A stretch of 64,000 bases of DNA from Kriegella aquimaris (GCF_900103215.1 NZ_FNGV01000003.1:124001-188000), one strand, 5' to 3'; shown: positions 44,855 through 54,614, counted from the first letter of the stretch. A program made the numbers and translations. The notes: generated by a model from the sequence alone, not told the origin.

Positions 44855-45499
44855 ATGTCATTTGTAGGAAAAAAATTCCCCAATTTAAGTGTAAACGCCA
44901 TGAACGATTTAGGCGACACTTTCAAAATTAATGTCTTGGAAGAAGCCCAAAAGAACAATAAAAAAGTAATCTTGTTCTGGTATCCAAAAGACTTTACGTT
45001 CGTATGCCCCACGGAGCTGCACGCTTTTCAAGCGGCCCTTGGTGAGTTTGAAAAAAGAAATACAGTAATTATCGGAGCTTCTTGCGATACAGCCGAAGTT
45101 CACTTTGCTTGGTTGAGCACTGCCAAGGACAATGGCGGCATTGAAGGTGTAACATACCCTATACTAGCAGACAGCAATAGAAATTTGGCTTCTACCTTAG
45201 GTATTTTAGACATCACTGATGAAGAATACAATGAAGAAACCGGAGTTGTTACTGTAGAAGGTGATAATGTAACCTATAGAGCTACTTATCTTATCGATGA
45301 AGAAGGAACTGTCTTTCACGAGGGCATTAACCACATGCCATTAGGTAGAAACGTAAATGAATTTTTACGTTTGATCGATGCGTACACCCATGTACAGGAA
45401 AAAGGTGAAGTATGCCCCGCAAACTGGGAGGAAGGTAAAGATGCCATGACGGCCGACAGATCAGGTGTTGCCAGTTACCTTTCTACACACGCTAACTAA
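44855..45499 (+). CDS. 2-Cys peroxiredoxin (AhpC/Prx1 type)
   Basis: 214 residues. The peroxidatic Cys51 is in TFVCPTEL and the resolving Cys is in EVCPANW near the C-terminus. It reduces hydrogen peroxide and organic peroxides using thioredoxin. It heads a run of thiol-redox genes: thioredoxin (45611), DUF6952 (45906) and thiol peroxidase (46421). No AhpF is adjacent, so the neighbouring thioredoxin is a likely electron donor. Confidence 0.93.
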   Translation: MSFVGKKFPNLSVNAMNDLGDTFKINVLEEAQKNNKKVILFWYPKDFTFVCPTELHAFQAALGEFEKRNTVIIGASCDTAEVHFAWLSTAKDNGGIEGVTYPILADSNRNLASTLGILDITDEEYNEETGVVTVEGDNVTYRATYLIDEEGTVFHEGINHMPLGRNVNEFLRLIDAYTHVQEKGEVCPANWEEGKDAMTADRSGVASYLSTHAN

Positions 45500-45610
45500 T
45501 TAGCGAATAACAATGCAAAGTTTAAAAGATGTGAGTGAACGAAGCAATTGCTGGAATAAATCTTTCAATTGCCTCGTTGCACCACGTAGAAATTATTAAA
45601 GCGTATACTA

Positions 45611-45925
45611 ATGATATTAGAACTAGAACAAGATAATTTACAGGAAATCATTGAGACAAACAAAAATGTTGTAGTCCAGTATTCGGCCGGTTGGTGTGGT
45701 AATTGCCGCATCATGAAACCAAAATTCAAAAAAGAGGCGGCAACACATGAAGATATTACTTTTATCATAGCCGATGCCGAGAAGTTCCCGGAGTCCCGGA
45801 AAATGGCAAAAGTTGATAACCTGCCTACCTTTGCTGCCTTTACTAATGGGAAATTCAAAAATCAAGTACAGACAAACAAGTATGATGTTTTAAAAGAGCT
45901 GATCAATGAAGTTACCAGTAATTAA
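45611..45925 (+). CDS. Thioredoxin family protein
   Basis: 104 residues with the active site WCGNC (Cys29 and Cys32, in SAGWCGNCRIMKP) and the cis-proline loop DNLPTFAAF. WCGNC instead of WCGPC should shift the redox potential. It is cytosolic. Its C-terminal 20 bp overlap the DUF6952 gene in another frame. It probably serves the adjacent peroxiredoxins. Confidence 0.92.
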   Translation: MILELEQDNLQEIIETNKNVVVQYSAGWCGNCRIMKPKFKKEAATHEDITFIIADAEKFPESRKMAKVDNLPTFAAFTNGKFKNQVQTNKYDVLKELINEVTSN

Positions 45926-46163
45926 GCATTTAACGAATTTTATAGAAAATAACGATGAAGATTTCGTTGTAGAAACTATTGAAACGCTTGAAGATCTTAC
46001 CGAAGTGTCTTCTCTAAAAGATGAGGAACTTGATGTTATCGGGGAGCTGATTTCCAATATGTACGGGGCTTTAGAAGTACATAAAGCTATAAAAGACGGA
46101 CAACCCAAAAAAGAAGCATTGAATGAATTCATGAAACGCGTAACAGGTTCTATAGACACCTAG
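45906..46163 (+). CDS. DUF6952 family protein
   Basis: 85 residues, acidic and helical: MKLPVIKHLTNFIE, SSLKDEELDVIGELISNMYGALEV. The sequence agrees with what I know of DUF6952, a small family of flavobacteria with no known role. It overlaps the thioredoxin gene by 20 bp and lies between two peroxidase genes, so it may assist peroxide detoxification. There are no Cys residues, so it is not itself a thiol enzyme. Confidence 0.75.
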   Translation: MKLPVIKHLTNFIENNDEDFVVETIETLEDLTEVSSLKDEELDVIGELISNMYGALEVHKAIKDGQPKKEALNEFMKRVTGSIDT

Positions 46164-46420
46164 TACCGTTTTTTAGTGAGTTTAGATAAATCCTCATTTG
46201 CATATTTGAATACTATAAAGTAACCTCAAAATAGGCTGTTTTTTCTTTTTAATCTATTTGATGGTTATCATCCGGTTTTGATGGGGTTGGCCTGATCTTA
46301 AAACAAAGGCTAAAACGCACTGGATGTCAGATGTAAAAAAAGCGGATAAAAAATCATGATGGCGACTAACATATAACCTTTATATTTTTTAATTTCACGG
46401 TCAACTTAAAAATGAACATC

Positions 46421-46927
46421 ATGGCAACAGTAACGCTTAAAGGAAATACAATACATACATTAGGAAACTTACCAGCAAACAAAAGTAAGGCTCCCAATTT
46501 CAGTTTAACAAAAACGGATCTCTCATCTGCTTCATTAGCTGACTACCAAGGTAAAAAAGTCGTGCTTAATATATTTCCAAGTGTTGATACCGGAACTTGT
46601 GCCCAATCAGTGCGACAATTCAATGAAGAAGCCGCAGAATTAGACAATACTGTTGTTTTGTGCATCTCTAAAGATCTTCCTTTCGCTCAAGCTCGTTTTT
46701 GTGGTGCTGAGGGAATAACCAATGTTGAAATGCTATCTGATTTTAAAGATGGTTCTTTTGGAAAGTCTTACCAAGTGGAGTTTTCCGATGGTCCGTTGCA
46801 ATCGTTATTATCACGGTCGGTAGTTGTTCTTAATGAGAACGGCGAAGTAATTTATAGCGAACAAGTTCCTGAAACTGTGGACGAGCCCAACTACAAGGCC
46901 GCTCTAGAAGCATTGATGGATGCCTAA
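46421..46927 (+). CDS. tpx: Thiol peroxidase
   Basis: 168 residues from the ATG at 46421 (MATVTLKGNTIHT, the usual Tpx start); an ATG at 46412 would add three residues. The peroxidatic Cys60 is in DTGTCAQSVRQF and the resolving Cys in ARFCGAEG, the atypical 2-Cys arrangement. FPSVDTGTC is the Tpx form. It reduces peroxides with thioredoxin. The diacylglycerol kinase gene starts 8 bp before its stop. Confidence 0.95.
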   Translation: MATVTLKGNTIHTLGNLPANKSKAPNFSLTKTDLSSASLADYQGKKVVLNIFPSVDTGTCAQSVRQFNEEAAELDNTVVLCISKDLPFAQARFCGAEGITNVEMLSDFKDGSFGKSYQVEFSDGPLQSLLSRSVVVLNENGEVIYSEQVPETVDEPNYKAALEALMDA

Positions 46928-47285
46928 GGAATCTTTTGCAAAAAATAGAATAAGAAGTGTGGGTTTCGCTTTACGCGGGGCCCTACTTTTGATTCGCACC
47001 GAAGCAAGTATCAAGGTTCAGGTGGGTATTGCTATTATCGTTACCGCTGCAGGGTTTTTCTATAACCTCTCTGCCACCGAATGGATACTCCAAATTTTTG
47101 CTATTGGTCTGGTTATGGGAATCGAGGGAATAAATACCGCTGTCGAAAAAATTGCCGATTATATACAGCCTGAATTTGATGAAAAAATAGGCTTCATCAA
47201 AGATATTTCTGCCGGTGCTGTAATGTTGGTATCTATTGCCGCCAGTATTATTGGAGTTATCATTTACTTTCCTAAGATTTTTTGA
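46920..47285 (+). CDS. dgkA: Diacylglycerol/undecaprenol kinase family protein
   Basis: 121 residues with three membrane helices. RGALLLIRTEASIKVQ, VMGIEGINTAVEKIADY (catalytic E and metal ligand) and KDISAGAVML are the DgkA family motifs. In Gram-positive bacteria homologues phosphorylate undecaprenol; in E. coli, diacylglycerol. Which holds here is unknown. It overlaps tpx by 8 bp and so is translationally coupled to it, an odd pairing of function. Confidence 0.93.
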   Translation: MPKESFAKNRIRSVGFALRGALLLIRTEASIKVQVGIAIIVTAAGFFYNLSATEWILQIFAIGLVMGIEGINTAVEKIADYIQPEFDEKIGFIKDISAGAVMLVSIAASIIGVIIYFPKIF

Positions 47286-47311
47286 AGTATAAATCTCACC
47301 GCCTTCGACTG

Positions 47312-47319
47312 TAAATTTG
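47312..47319 (+). promoter_or_regulatory. Candidate -7 element of ftsK
   Basis: TAAATTTG, an exact TAnnTTTG match, 29 bp upstream of the ftsK start codon. The -33 element is not clear. Confidence 0.45.
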
Positions 47320-47347
47320 TAATTTAGCCCCCAGAATAAAAGATTTC

Positions 47348-49720
47348 ATGGCAAAGAAGGTACGAAAACCAAAGCCTAAAACGGTTAAAAAGGGCATGGG
47401 TTTTAGCATGTCAAAACAAAATAAGATAATAGTGGGAAGCCTTTTGGTGCTACTCAGTATCGCACTTTTCTTTTCCTTTGTTTCCTTCTATTTTACATGG
47501 CAAGATGATCAGAGCATGCTCACTGAATTCGCCAATAGAAATGCAGAGGCAAAAAATTTACTTAACAAATTCGGAGCAAGTGTCAGTCACTTTTTTATGT
47601 ACAAAGGGTTCGGTTTGGCGTCATTCGTCCTTCCGTTTTTGATGTGCCTCACCGGGCTTTATATGTTTCTTGGTATTGAGAAAAAAGGGTTGCTCAAAAA
47701 ATGGATATGGGGATTGGTATTTATTTTATGGCTTTCCATCGCCTTGGGTTTCTTTGCCTATGACAACCCTTTGTGGGGCGGATTGGTCGGTTATGAAATG
47801 AATGATTTTCTTCAAGATTATGCCGGAAAGATAGGTGTACTCCTACTTTTGTTATTCGGATTGGTTTTTATCTTGGTTCGGTTGTTCAAATTCTCGCCCG
47901 AGGATATCGGTATATACTTCAATAAGAAAAGAACGGCATTGTCTTCCGAATTTAAAAAAGATAAAAAGGAAGGTCCCAACGACAAGTTCACATCAGTTGA
48001 AACTGAAGAAGAAATTCCGGTAATCATAGATACCTACACGCACAAAGAAAATATTCCACATTTAGAGCAAGAATCGGTCAAAGATGATTTTGAGGTGACT
48101 ATGCCCATAGAGGAAGAAGTCGAGAAAGATTTGTCGATGGAAGTTGAAAAAATCGTCGAAGAAAAAGAGGAGGTCGATAATATGGCTAGTAAGCTGGTAG
48201 ATGATTTCGGAGAGTTTGACCCTACGCTTGAGTTGGGCAACTACAAATTTCCGACCATAGAACTTTTAGACCAGCACGGAGTTTCAGGAAGCATTACCAT
48301 CAATCAAGAAGAACTTGAGGACAATAAGAACAAGATTGTCGATACCTTAAAGAACTACAAGATTGGTATTGCGCAGATCAAGGCCACAATTGGTCCAACG
48401 GTAACCCTTTACGAAATCGTACCTGAAGCAGGAGTACGCATATCGAAAATAAAGAACCTAGAAGATGATATCGCCTTGTCTTTAGCCGCGCTTGGTATTC
48501 GAATTATCGCGCCTATACCTGGCAAGGGAACCATTGGTATCGAAGTGCCGAACAAGAATGCCACAACGGTTTCAATGCGCTCCGTTATTGCTTCCAGTAA
48601 ATTTCAAAAAGCTGAAATGGAATTGCCCATTGCCTTTGGAAAAACGATTAGCAACGAGACATTCGTTGTCGATCTTGCCAAAATGCCACACATGCTTATG
48701 GCCGGGGCAACTGGTCAGGGTAAATCGGTCGGCTTGAATGCCGTACTGACTTCCCTCCTGTATAAAAAACATCCTGCCGAAGTCAAGTTTATCTTGGTAG
48801 ATCCCAAAAAAGTAGAATTGACACTTTACAATAAAATTGAACGACACTTTTTGGCAAAATTACCCGACTCCGAGGAAGCCATTATTACCGATAACACCAA
48901 AGTAATACATACATTGAACTCGCTTTGTATCGAGATGGACAACCGCTATGAATTGTTGAAACATGCCATGGTTCGTAACCTCAAGGAATACAATACCAAG
49001 TTCAAGGCGCGAAAATTGAATCCGAATGACGGACATAAATTTTTACCCTATATTGTTTTGGTAATCGATGAGTTTGCCGACCTTATCATGACTGCCGGAA
49101 AAGAAGTAGAAACACCTATTGCTCGATTGGCACAGTTGGCCCGAGCGATCGGAATTCATTTGATCATAGCCACGCAGCGACCGTCAGTTAATGTAATAAC
49201 CGGTATTATAAAAGCTAACTTCCCCGCTAGAATCGCTTTTAGGGTTACTTCGAAAATAGATTCTAGAACTATTCTTGATGCGCAGGGTGCCGACCAGTTG
49301 ATTGGTCGTGGTGACATGCTGTATACCCAAGGCAATGATGTCACCCGAATTCAATGTGCCTTTGTTGACACCCCTGAAGTTGCTAAAATCACTGAATATA
49401 TCGGCTCACAGAGAGCCTATCCGCAGGCGTACGAACTTCCTGAATATGTAGGCGAAGATTCTGGCACAAGTATTGATTATAATATATCTGATCGTGATGC
49501 TATGTTTCGAGATGCCGCCGAAGTTATCGTTATAGCACAGCAAGGATCGGCCTCCTTAATACAACGAAAGTTGAAATTGGGATACAATCGTGCAGGCCGA
49601 ATTGTTGACCAGTTGGAAGCGGCAGGAATCGTAGGTCCTTTCGAAGGCAGTAAAGCAAGACAGGTTCTGGTACCCGATTTGGTTGCGCTAGATCAATTAT
49701 TGAATAATGAAGGCCGATAA
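47348..49720 (+). CDS. ftsK: DNA translocase FtsK
   Basis: 790 residues, the compact form. Four membrane helices in residues about 25-180 are followed by an acidic linker (200-280) and the motor domain. Walker A GATGQGKSVGLNA and Walker B YIVLVIDEFADLIM are present, with ATQRPSVNVITGIIKAN, RIAFRVTSKIDSRTILD and the C-terminal gamma winged helix (about 720-790, GSASLIQRKLKLGYNRAGR). It couples chromosome dimer resolution and septation. A lolA-LptF/G-ribBX run follows on the same strand. Confidence 0.96.
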   Translation: MAKKVRKPKPKTVKKGMGFSMSKQNKIIVGSLLVLLSIALFFSFVSFYFTWQDDQSMLTEFANRNAEAKNLLNKFGASVSHFFMYKGFGLASFVLPFLMCLTGLYMFLGIEKKGLLKKWIWGLVFILWLSIALGFFAYDNPLWGGLVGYEMNDFLQDYAGKIGVLLLLLFGLVFILVRLFKFSPEDIGIYFNKKRTALSSEFKKDKKEGPNDKFTSVETEEEIPVIIDTYTHKENIPHLEQESVKDDFEVTMPIEEEVEKDLSMEVEKIVEEKEEVDNMASKLVDDFGEFDPTLELGNYKFPTIELLDQHGVSGSITINQEELEDNKNKIVDTLKNYKIGIAQIKATIGPTVTLYEIVPEAGVRISKIKNLEDDIALSLAALGIRIIAPIPGKGTIGIEVPNKNATTVSMRSVIASSKFQKAEMELPIAFGKTISNETFVVDLAKMPHMLMAGATGQGKSVGLNAVLTSLLYKKHPAEVKFILVDPKKVELTLYNKIERHFLAKLPDSEEAIITDNTKVIHTLNSLCIEMDNRYELLKHAMVRNLKEYNTKFKARKLNPNDGHKFLPYIVLVIDEFADLIMTAGKEVETPIARLAQLARAIGIHLIIATQRPSVNVITGIIKANFPARIAFRVTSKIDSRTILDAQGADQLIGRGDMLYTQGNDVTRIQCAFVDTPEVAKITEYIGSQRAYPQAYELPEYVGEDSGTSIDYNISDRDAMFRDAAEVIVIAQQGSASLIQRKLKLGYNRAGRIVDQLEAAGIVGPFEGSKARQVLVPDLVALDQLLNNEGR

Positions 49721-49740
49721 AAGGCATTAATAATTATAAA

Positions 49741-50385
49741 ATGAAAAAATATTACCTAGTACTACTTTTGGTTTTAATCTTTAGTAGCTCCTTTGCCCAA
49801 AATTCAGATAAGGCCGAAGCGCTTTTAGACGATGTATATAACAAGGTGCAGAGCTATGACAATGTTACTATTGACTTTAAATACGTATTGAACAATGTCG
49901 AAGCCGGTATAAATCAAGAAACCCGTGGCGATGTCACTATGGAGGGGGATAAATATCTCTTCAATTATATGGGTGCCCAACAATTATATGACGGAAAAAA
50001 GGTCTATCGTATTGTACCTGAAAATGAAGAAGTTACCATTGAAGATCTTGTCGAAGATGAAAATACGGTTTCCCCTTCTAAAATGCTCACTTTTTATAAG
50101 CAAGGTCATACGTACGAATGGGATATACTACAAAATGTTCAGGGTAGAAAAATACAATATGTCAAATTGATTCCTATCGATACTGATACTGAAATAAAAT
50201 CTATATTGTTAGGTATCGATGCCGAGACCAAACACATCTACAAACTTATCGAAACGGGCCAAAATGGCACCACCACTACGATTACTGTTAATTCTTTTAA
50301 AACGGATCAGCCTTTGTCGAAAACCTTATTTACTTTTGATGAAGACAAGTACAAGAAATCAGGCTACTACATTATAAGAAATTAG
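49741..50385 (+). CDS. lolA: LolA-like outer-membrane lipoprotein carrier
   Basis: 214 residues. Signal peptide (YYLVLLLVLIFSSSFAQ), then a LolA/LolB-type beta-barrel region: TIDFKYVLNN, GDVTMEGDKYLFNYMGAQQLYDGKKVYRI and VQGRKIQYVKLIP. It would carry lipoproteins across the periplasm. It is 20 bp after ftsK and 4 bp before the LptF/G-type permease gene, forming an envelope-biogenesis run. Confidence 0.88.
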   Translation: MKKYYLVLLLVLIFSSSFAQNSDKAEALLDDVYNKVQSYDNVTIDFKYVLNNVEAGINQETRGDVTMEGDKYLFNYMGAQQLYDGKKVYRIVPENEEVTIEDLVEDENTVSPSKMLTFYKQGHTYEWDILQNVQGRKIQYVKLIPIDTDTEIKSILLGIDAETKHIYKLIETGQNGTTTTITVNSFKTDQPLSKTLFTFDEDKYKKSGYYIIRN

Positions 50386-50389
50386 ACCA

Positions 50390-51904
50390 TTGAGAATATT
50401 AGACCGGTATATTTTATCGAGATTTCTATTTAATTTTTTCAGCTCGTTTGTAATATTGATGTTCATCTTCATATTTCAAACGATTTGGCTTTTTATAGAT
50501 GATTTAGCGGGAAAAGGTCTCGATATTGTTATTATCGGAAAGTTTCTTTTCTATTTGATGCCGAACCTTACCGAAAAAGTTTTACCCTTAACGGTTTTGC
50601 TTTCTTCAATTTTGACCTTCGGAACCTTTGCCGAAAATTATGAATTCGCAGCCATGAAGGCGTCAGGTATTTCATTACAGCGTGCCATGCTAAGCCTTAT
50701 CGTATTTATTATTTTTTTAGGAGGGGTTACTTTCTATTTCGCCAATAGCGTAATTCCTGCATCGGAACAAAAAATCTATAATATGCGACGGAATATTGCC
50801 AAGGTGAAACCGGCCGTAGCTATCGAGGAAGGTGTATTTAGCGACTTTGAAGGAATGAACATCAAAGTCGACAATAAATACGGCGAACAAGACCGTTTTT
50901 TAGATAACGTGATCATCCATCAAAAAGCGAATAATATAAACCGGGTGGTTATCAAGTCCAAATCTGGAGAATTAATTAGTAGCGAAGCTTCCGATATTAT
51001 TCAATTGGTATTGAAAGAGGGGCATTATTATGAGGATATTACCACCAAATCGAATAATGAAAAGCGTCAATACCCTTTTGCCAAGGCAAATTTCGAAGAA
51101 TACACTATGAATATCGAGGTGCCCGATTTCAGTGATGTCGATCTTGAGGAAGAGCGTAATGTACGAACCGATAAAATGAAGAACGTTTCAAGGTTAATAC
51201 AAGATATTGATTCACTTAAAAACGACAATCTAAAAATTGTTGGTGCGTTCTCGAAAAATATTTCCAATAGAATGGGTGCCTTTGTTCCAGTACCAAAAAT
51301 CGACAGGGTAGATAGTCTTGCACAAAAGAACAAAGAAATCAAAAAAGACACGACTGCCTTGGCTTCTACACAATTGGCAGATTCCGTCGAAACGGGTGGT
51401 CAAAAACCTATAAAAAATATAGAAGACCTGTTTCAAGATTGGCAAAAAACTCAAGTTGTGAACTCAGCTAAAACGTCGGTATCGAACATTTTGACTTCGA
51501 TTCAAGGGAAAAAAGAGGAGTTATCGAAGCGTTATAAGATATACAACATGCATATTCTCTCTTTACATAAAAAATATGCTTTGGCGCTCTCCTGTGTTAT
51601 TCTGTTTTTTGTGGGTGCACCACTAGGAGCTATAATTCGTAAAGGAGGCATGGGGTTGCCCATGGTTATTGCCATTGTTCTCTTTCTTACTTATTATTTC
51701 ATAGGAGTTTTTGCAGGTAATTACGCCAAGGAAGGTAACATACATCCCATATTGGGCGCATGGTTATCTACGCTGATAATGTTACCTTTGGGAGTATTTC
51801 TAACAAGAAGGGCTACGGCCGATAAAGGACTAATGAGTTTTGGAAATGTAATTGACTTTATTAAAAGGAAGTTTCCAAAGAAGGATAAAAAGGAGATGGT
51901 ATGA
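50390..51904 (+). CDS. LptF/LptG (YjgP/YjgQ) family permease
   Basis: 504 residues from a TTG start at 50390-50392, four bases after the lolA stop. Six membrane helices: three at the N-terminus (residues about 10-115), three at the C-terminus (about 395-480), with a long periplasmic region between. DRYILSRFLFNFFSSFVIL and KLSTLFGAPLGAIIRKGG-like (here LSCVILFFVGAPLGAIIRKGG, given as two pieces LSCVILFFVG and APLGAIIRKGG) fit the family. It takes lipopolysaccharide from the membrane in the Lpt machine. Which of F or G it is cannot be told. It overlaps ribB by 4 bp. Confidence 0.9.
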   Translation: MRILDRYILSRFLFNFFSSFVILMFIFIFQTIWLFIDDLAGKGLDIVIIGKFLFYLMPNLTEKVLPLTVLLSSILTFGTFAENYEFAAMKASGISLQRAMLSLIVFIIFLGGVTFYFANSVIPASEQKIYNMRRNIAKVKPAVAIEEGVFSDFEGMNIKVDNKYGEQDRFLDNVIIHQKANNINRVVIKSKSGELISSEASDIIQLVLKEGHYYEDITTKSNNEKRQYPFAKANFEEYTMNIEVPDFSDVDLEEERNVRTDKMKNVSRLIQDIDSLKNDNLKIVGAFSKNISNRMGAFVPVPKIDRVDSLAQKNKEIKKDTTALASTQLADSVETGGQKPIKNIEDLFQDWQKTQVVNSAKTSVSNILTSIQGKKEELSKRYKIYNMHILSLHKKYALALSCVILFFVGAPLGAIIRKGGMGLPMVIAIVLFLTYYFIGVFAGNYAKEGNIHPILGAWLSTLIMLPLGVFLTRRATADKGLMSFGNVIDFIKRKFPKKDKKEMV

Positions 51905-53043
51905 TAACAAAAGTGGAAAAAAAAATAGCGTTACATACAATAGAGGAAGCTATTGAAGCTATTCGTAATGGCGAGGTCATTATTGTGGTCGATGATGAAA
52001 ACCGAGAGAATGAAGGTGATTTTTTGGCCGCGGCTGAACTCGCCACGCCCGAAATGGTGAATTTTATGGCCACACATGGCAAAGGATTGATTTGTGCTCC
52101 GCTTACCGAAGGTCGTTGTCGCGATCTAGGGCTTCATATGATGGTCACCAATAATACCGACCCACTGGAAACTGCTTTTACGGTTTCTGTAGATTTACGG
52201 GGCAATGGGGTAACTACAGGGATTTCTGCTTCCGATCGGGCAAAAACGGTACAAGCATTGACCGGACCGGATATCAAGCCCCAGGATTTAATGCGCCCAG
52301 GGCATGTCTTTCCCCTTATTGCAAAGGAAGGCGGGGTCTTGAGACGCACGGGCCATACCGAAGCTGCAATAGATTTTGCGCGATTAGCCGGTTTGCAGCC
52401 TGCGGGAATCATTGTTGAAATCATGAATGAAGATGGTAGCATGGCTCGCCTACCCCAACTTATCGAAGTCGCCAAAAAGTTCGATTTAAAAATTGTTTCC
52501 ATTGAAGACCTTATTGCCTATCGCATGGAACATGATAGTTTGATCGAAAAAGAGGCCGATTTTGAAATTACAACGCTATTTGGCGATTTTAGGTTGCGTG
52601 CGTATAAACAGACGACCAACAATCATGTGCATATCGCTTTGACCAAAGGAAGCTGGAAAAAAGATGAAAAGATTTTGACTCGTATAAATTCTACCTTGGT
52701 CAACAATGATATTTTAGGAACCCTCACCAATAATCCCGATAAAAAATTGGATGATATGTTCCAAGCGATCAACAAAGAAGGAAAAGGAGCTATTGTCTTT
52801 ATCAATCAAGATTCCGAATCACTTAATCTTTTATCGCGCTTAGCGGAATTAAAGGAGTTACAAAAACAAGGCATCTTTAAGGCACCGAAAATTGACATGG
52901 ATGCAAAAGATTTTGGTATCGGCGCCCAAATTCTACATGATCTCGGCATTGTAAAAATGCGTCTCTTGTCCAATTCACCACAAACCAAACGTGTAGGTAT
53001 TGTAGGGTATGGATTAGAGATTGTCGATTATGTCGGATATTAA
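51901..53043 (+). CDS. ribB: 3,4-dihydroxy-2-butanone 4-phosphate synthase with degenerate RibA half (RibBX-like)
   Basis: 380 residues. Residues 1-215 are a normal RibB domain: VDDENRENEGDFL, GRCRDLGLHMM, RPGHVFPLIA and GHTEAAIDFARLAG, which makes the four-carbon riboflavin precursor. Residues 220-380 align to GTP cyclohydrolase II, but the zinc-binding CxxxxxxxSxxCxCxxQ loop is absent; the region reads RINSTLVNNDILGTLTNN. A GTP-cyclizing activity is therefore unlikely, as in the RibBX variant. Another RibA is needed elsewhere. Its ATGA overlaps the LptF/G gene stop. It converges with the 53060 hydrolase with a 16-bp gap. Confidence 0.88.
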   Translation: MITKVEKKIALHTIEEAIEAIRNGEVIIVVDDENRENEGDFLAAAELATPEMVNFMATHGKGLICAPLTEGRCRDLGLHMMVTNNTDPLETAFTVSVDLRGNGVTTGISASDRAKTVQALTGPDIKPQDLMRPGHVFPLIAKEGGVLRRTGHTEAAIDFARLAGLQPAGIIVEIMNEDGSMARLPQLIEVAKKFDLKIVSIEDLIAYRMEHDSLIEKEADFEITTLFGDFRLRAYKQTTNNHVHIALTKGSWKKDEKILTRINSTLVNNDILGTLTNNPDKKLDDMFQAINKEGKGAIVFINQDSESLNLLSRLAELKELQKQGIFKAPKIDMDAKDFGIGAQILHDLGIVKMRLLSNSPQTKRVGIVGYGLEIVDYVGY

Positions 53044-53059
53044 AAGTTTGGCCAAAGTA

Positions 53060-54463
53060 CTATTCGACCTGTTGTAAAATCCAATTTGAGATTTCCTTTA
53101 ACGCCATAGGTGAAAAAGTCTGTTCAATCGCTGCATATTCAGTAGGTGATCCCGTCTCGCTTTCTTGAAATAAATGGTTCAAGCCAGGCAACATCTTTAA
53201 GGTTACATTTTTATTACCCCCTTTTTTTAATGCTTTGGCTATTGCCTCCAAATTTTCTTTAGCAGGTACCTGCAGGTCTTTATCACCATTTATAGCCAAA
53301 ACTGGACAATTTACCTTTTCAAGTACATTTGCAGGATCATGCCTTAGTAAATAGACCATCCATGGGGTAGCCATAAAATCTATTTGAGCCTTTATAAACT
53401 GTTCGGTATCAACACTTTCAGGAACCCAAGTACTCGATTCCTCATTTTGGGTTTCAGCAACAAGATAAGTATTCAAATCATCCTTCAAGGTCTGTATATT
53501 ATCTGAAGCAACGGCCATACTAATCATTTTATCCCGAATCTCAGCTGATTTTTTTATTTCAACATCTGATTTTCCCATGGCCTTTGCTATCAACCTTCCT
53601 TGTATGGACAATAATTCACTACCCGGTATTCCAGTTCCAGCCATTAGAACGATAAACTTGACATCTTTAGATTGAACAGCAACCATTGGTGCTATTATTC
53701 CACCTTCACTATGTCCGATCAAACCAATATTATGCTTATCGACCTTCTTTCTTGTTTTTAGATAAGCGATGGCACTTTGTACATCTGAAGCAAAATCGAC
53801 CGAAGTTGCAGTTGTAAAATCCCCGGTAGACTCTCCGGCACCGCGGTCATCATAGCGCAATACCCCAATCCCGTTTTTAGTCAAATAATCGGAAATGACT
53901 AGAAAAGGTTTATGGCCGGCCAGTTCTTCATTTCGGTTTTGCGGACCACTTCCGGTAATCATAATCACAACCGGATAGGTACCCGTTGCTTTGGGCAATG
54001 TTAAGGTTCCCGCCAAAACGATTTCGGCCGATGTATTGGAAAAGTTAACTTCTTCGGAGTAGTATGAGTAGGGTTCTTTTGGTTCTTGCGGACGGTTGAC
54101 CTTAGGTTTTTCAATCGCCTCCCTTGATAATTCCAGCGGCAGAGAAAATCCGCCTTGCGTAAAAGTACCTTCCAATTTTTCTCCTTTAAGATTGGCAGTA
54201 TATACAAGCCCCAAGGCGGTTATGGCTATGTTTAGTTTGGAATCTTCAAAACTAGTGGAATTCACAGGAATACCTAAAGCACCTTGATCGGGACTGTCCA
54301 AAGTCGAAGTATAACCCGTATCGGATTCAACAATATGAAGAACAAGACGCAAGGGGTTTCCAGGAATTTCCAATAAGCCGTTCCATTGCCCTGTAATGTC
54401 TTGTGCAACCGATGTAAAAACAATTACAAAAGTTAGTAATGTGGTTAGTGTACCTTTTATCAT
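53060..54463 (-). CDS. Secreted alpha/beta hydrolase
   Basis: About 467 residues from the ATG at 54461-54463, where a signal peptide begins (IKGTLTTLLTFVIVFTSVAQ); upstream in-frame ATGs would lengthen it to 486 but spoil the signal. An N-terminal beta domain (about 20-130, GQWNGLLEIPGNPLRLVLHI) precedes an alpha/beta-hydrolase domain with MITGSGPQNR, GHSEGGIIAP (nucleophile Ser), NGDKDLQVP (Asp) and LNHLFQ (His). It is periplasmic; the substrate is not known. Confidence 0.85.
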   Translation of the reverse strand: MIKGTLTTLLTFVIVFTSVAQDITGQWNGLLEIPGNPLRLVLHIVESDTGYTSTLDSPDQGALGIPVNSTSFEDSKLNIAITALGLVYTANLKGEKLEGTFTQGGFSLPLELSREAIEKPKVNRPQEPKEPYSYYSEEVNFSNTSAEIVLAGTLTLPKATGTYPVVIMITGSGPQNRNEELAGHKPFLVISDYLTKNGIGVLRYDDRGAGESTGDFTTATSVDFASDVQSAIAYLKTRKKVDKHNIGLIGHSEGGIIAPMVAVQSKDVKFIVLMAGTGIPGSELLSIQGRLIAKAMGKSDVEIKKSAEIRDKMISMAVASDNIQTLKDDLNTYLVAETQNEESSTWVPESVDTEQFIKAQIDFMATPWMVYLLRHDPANVLEKVNCPVLAINGDKDLQVPAKENLEAIAKALKKGGNKNVTLKMLPGLNHLFQESETGSPTEYAAIEQTFSPMALKEISNWILQQVE

Positions 54464-54614
54464 CACTGTGGGTTTTTGGATTAACATTTCTAGAGTTTTG
54501 CTCCTATTCCATGAAAGCATCTACTCTATCAGTTACAGGAATGTTGGAAATATTACACGTATTCCAATATTTATTTCCGAAAACAGCGCTAAACGCAAAA
54601 GAAATACCCGAAGA

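Noticed and set aside
51850-51900. FMN riboswitch before the riboflavin gene
   Set aside because: The ribB start overlaps the upstream gene by 4 bp, leaving no leader, and no aptamer-like sequence is visible.
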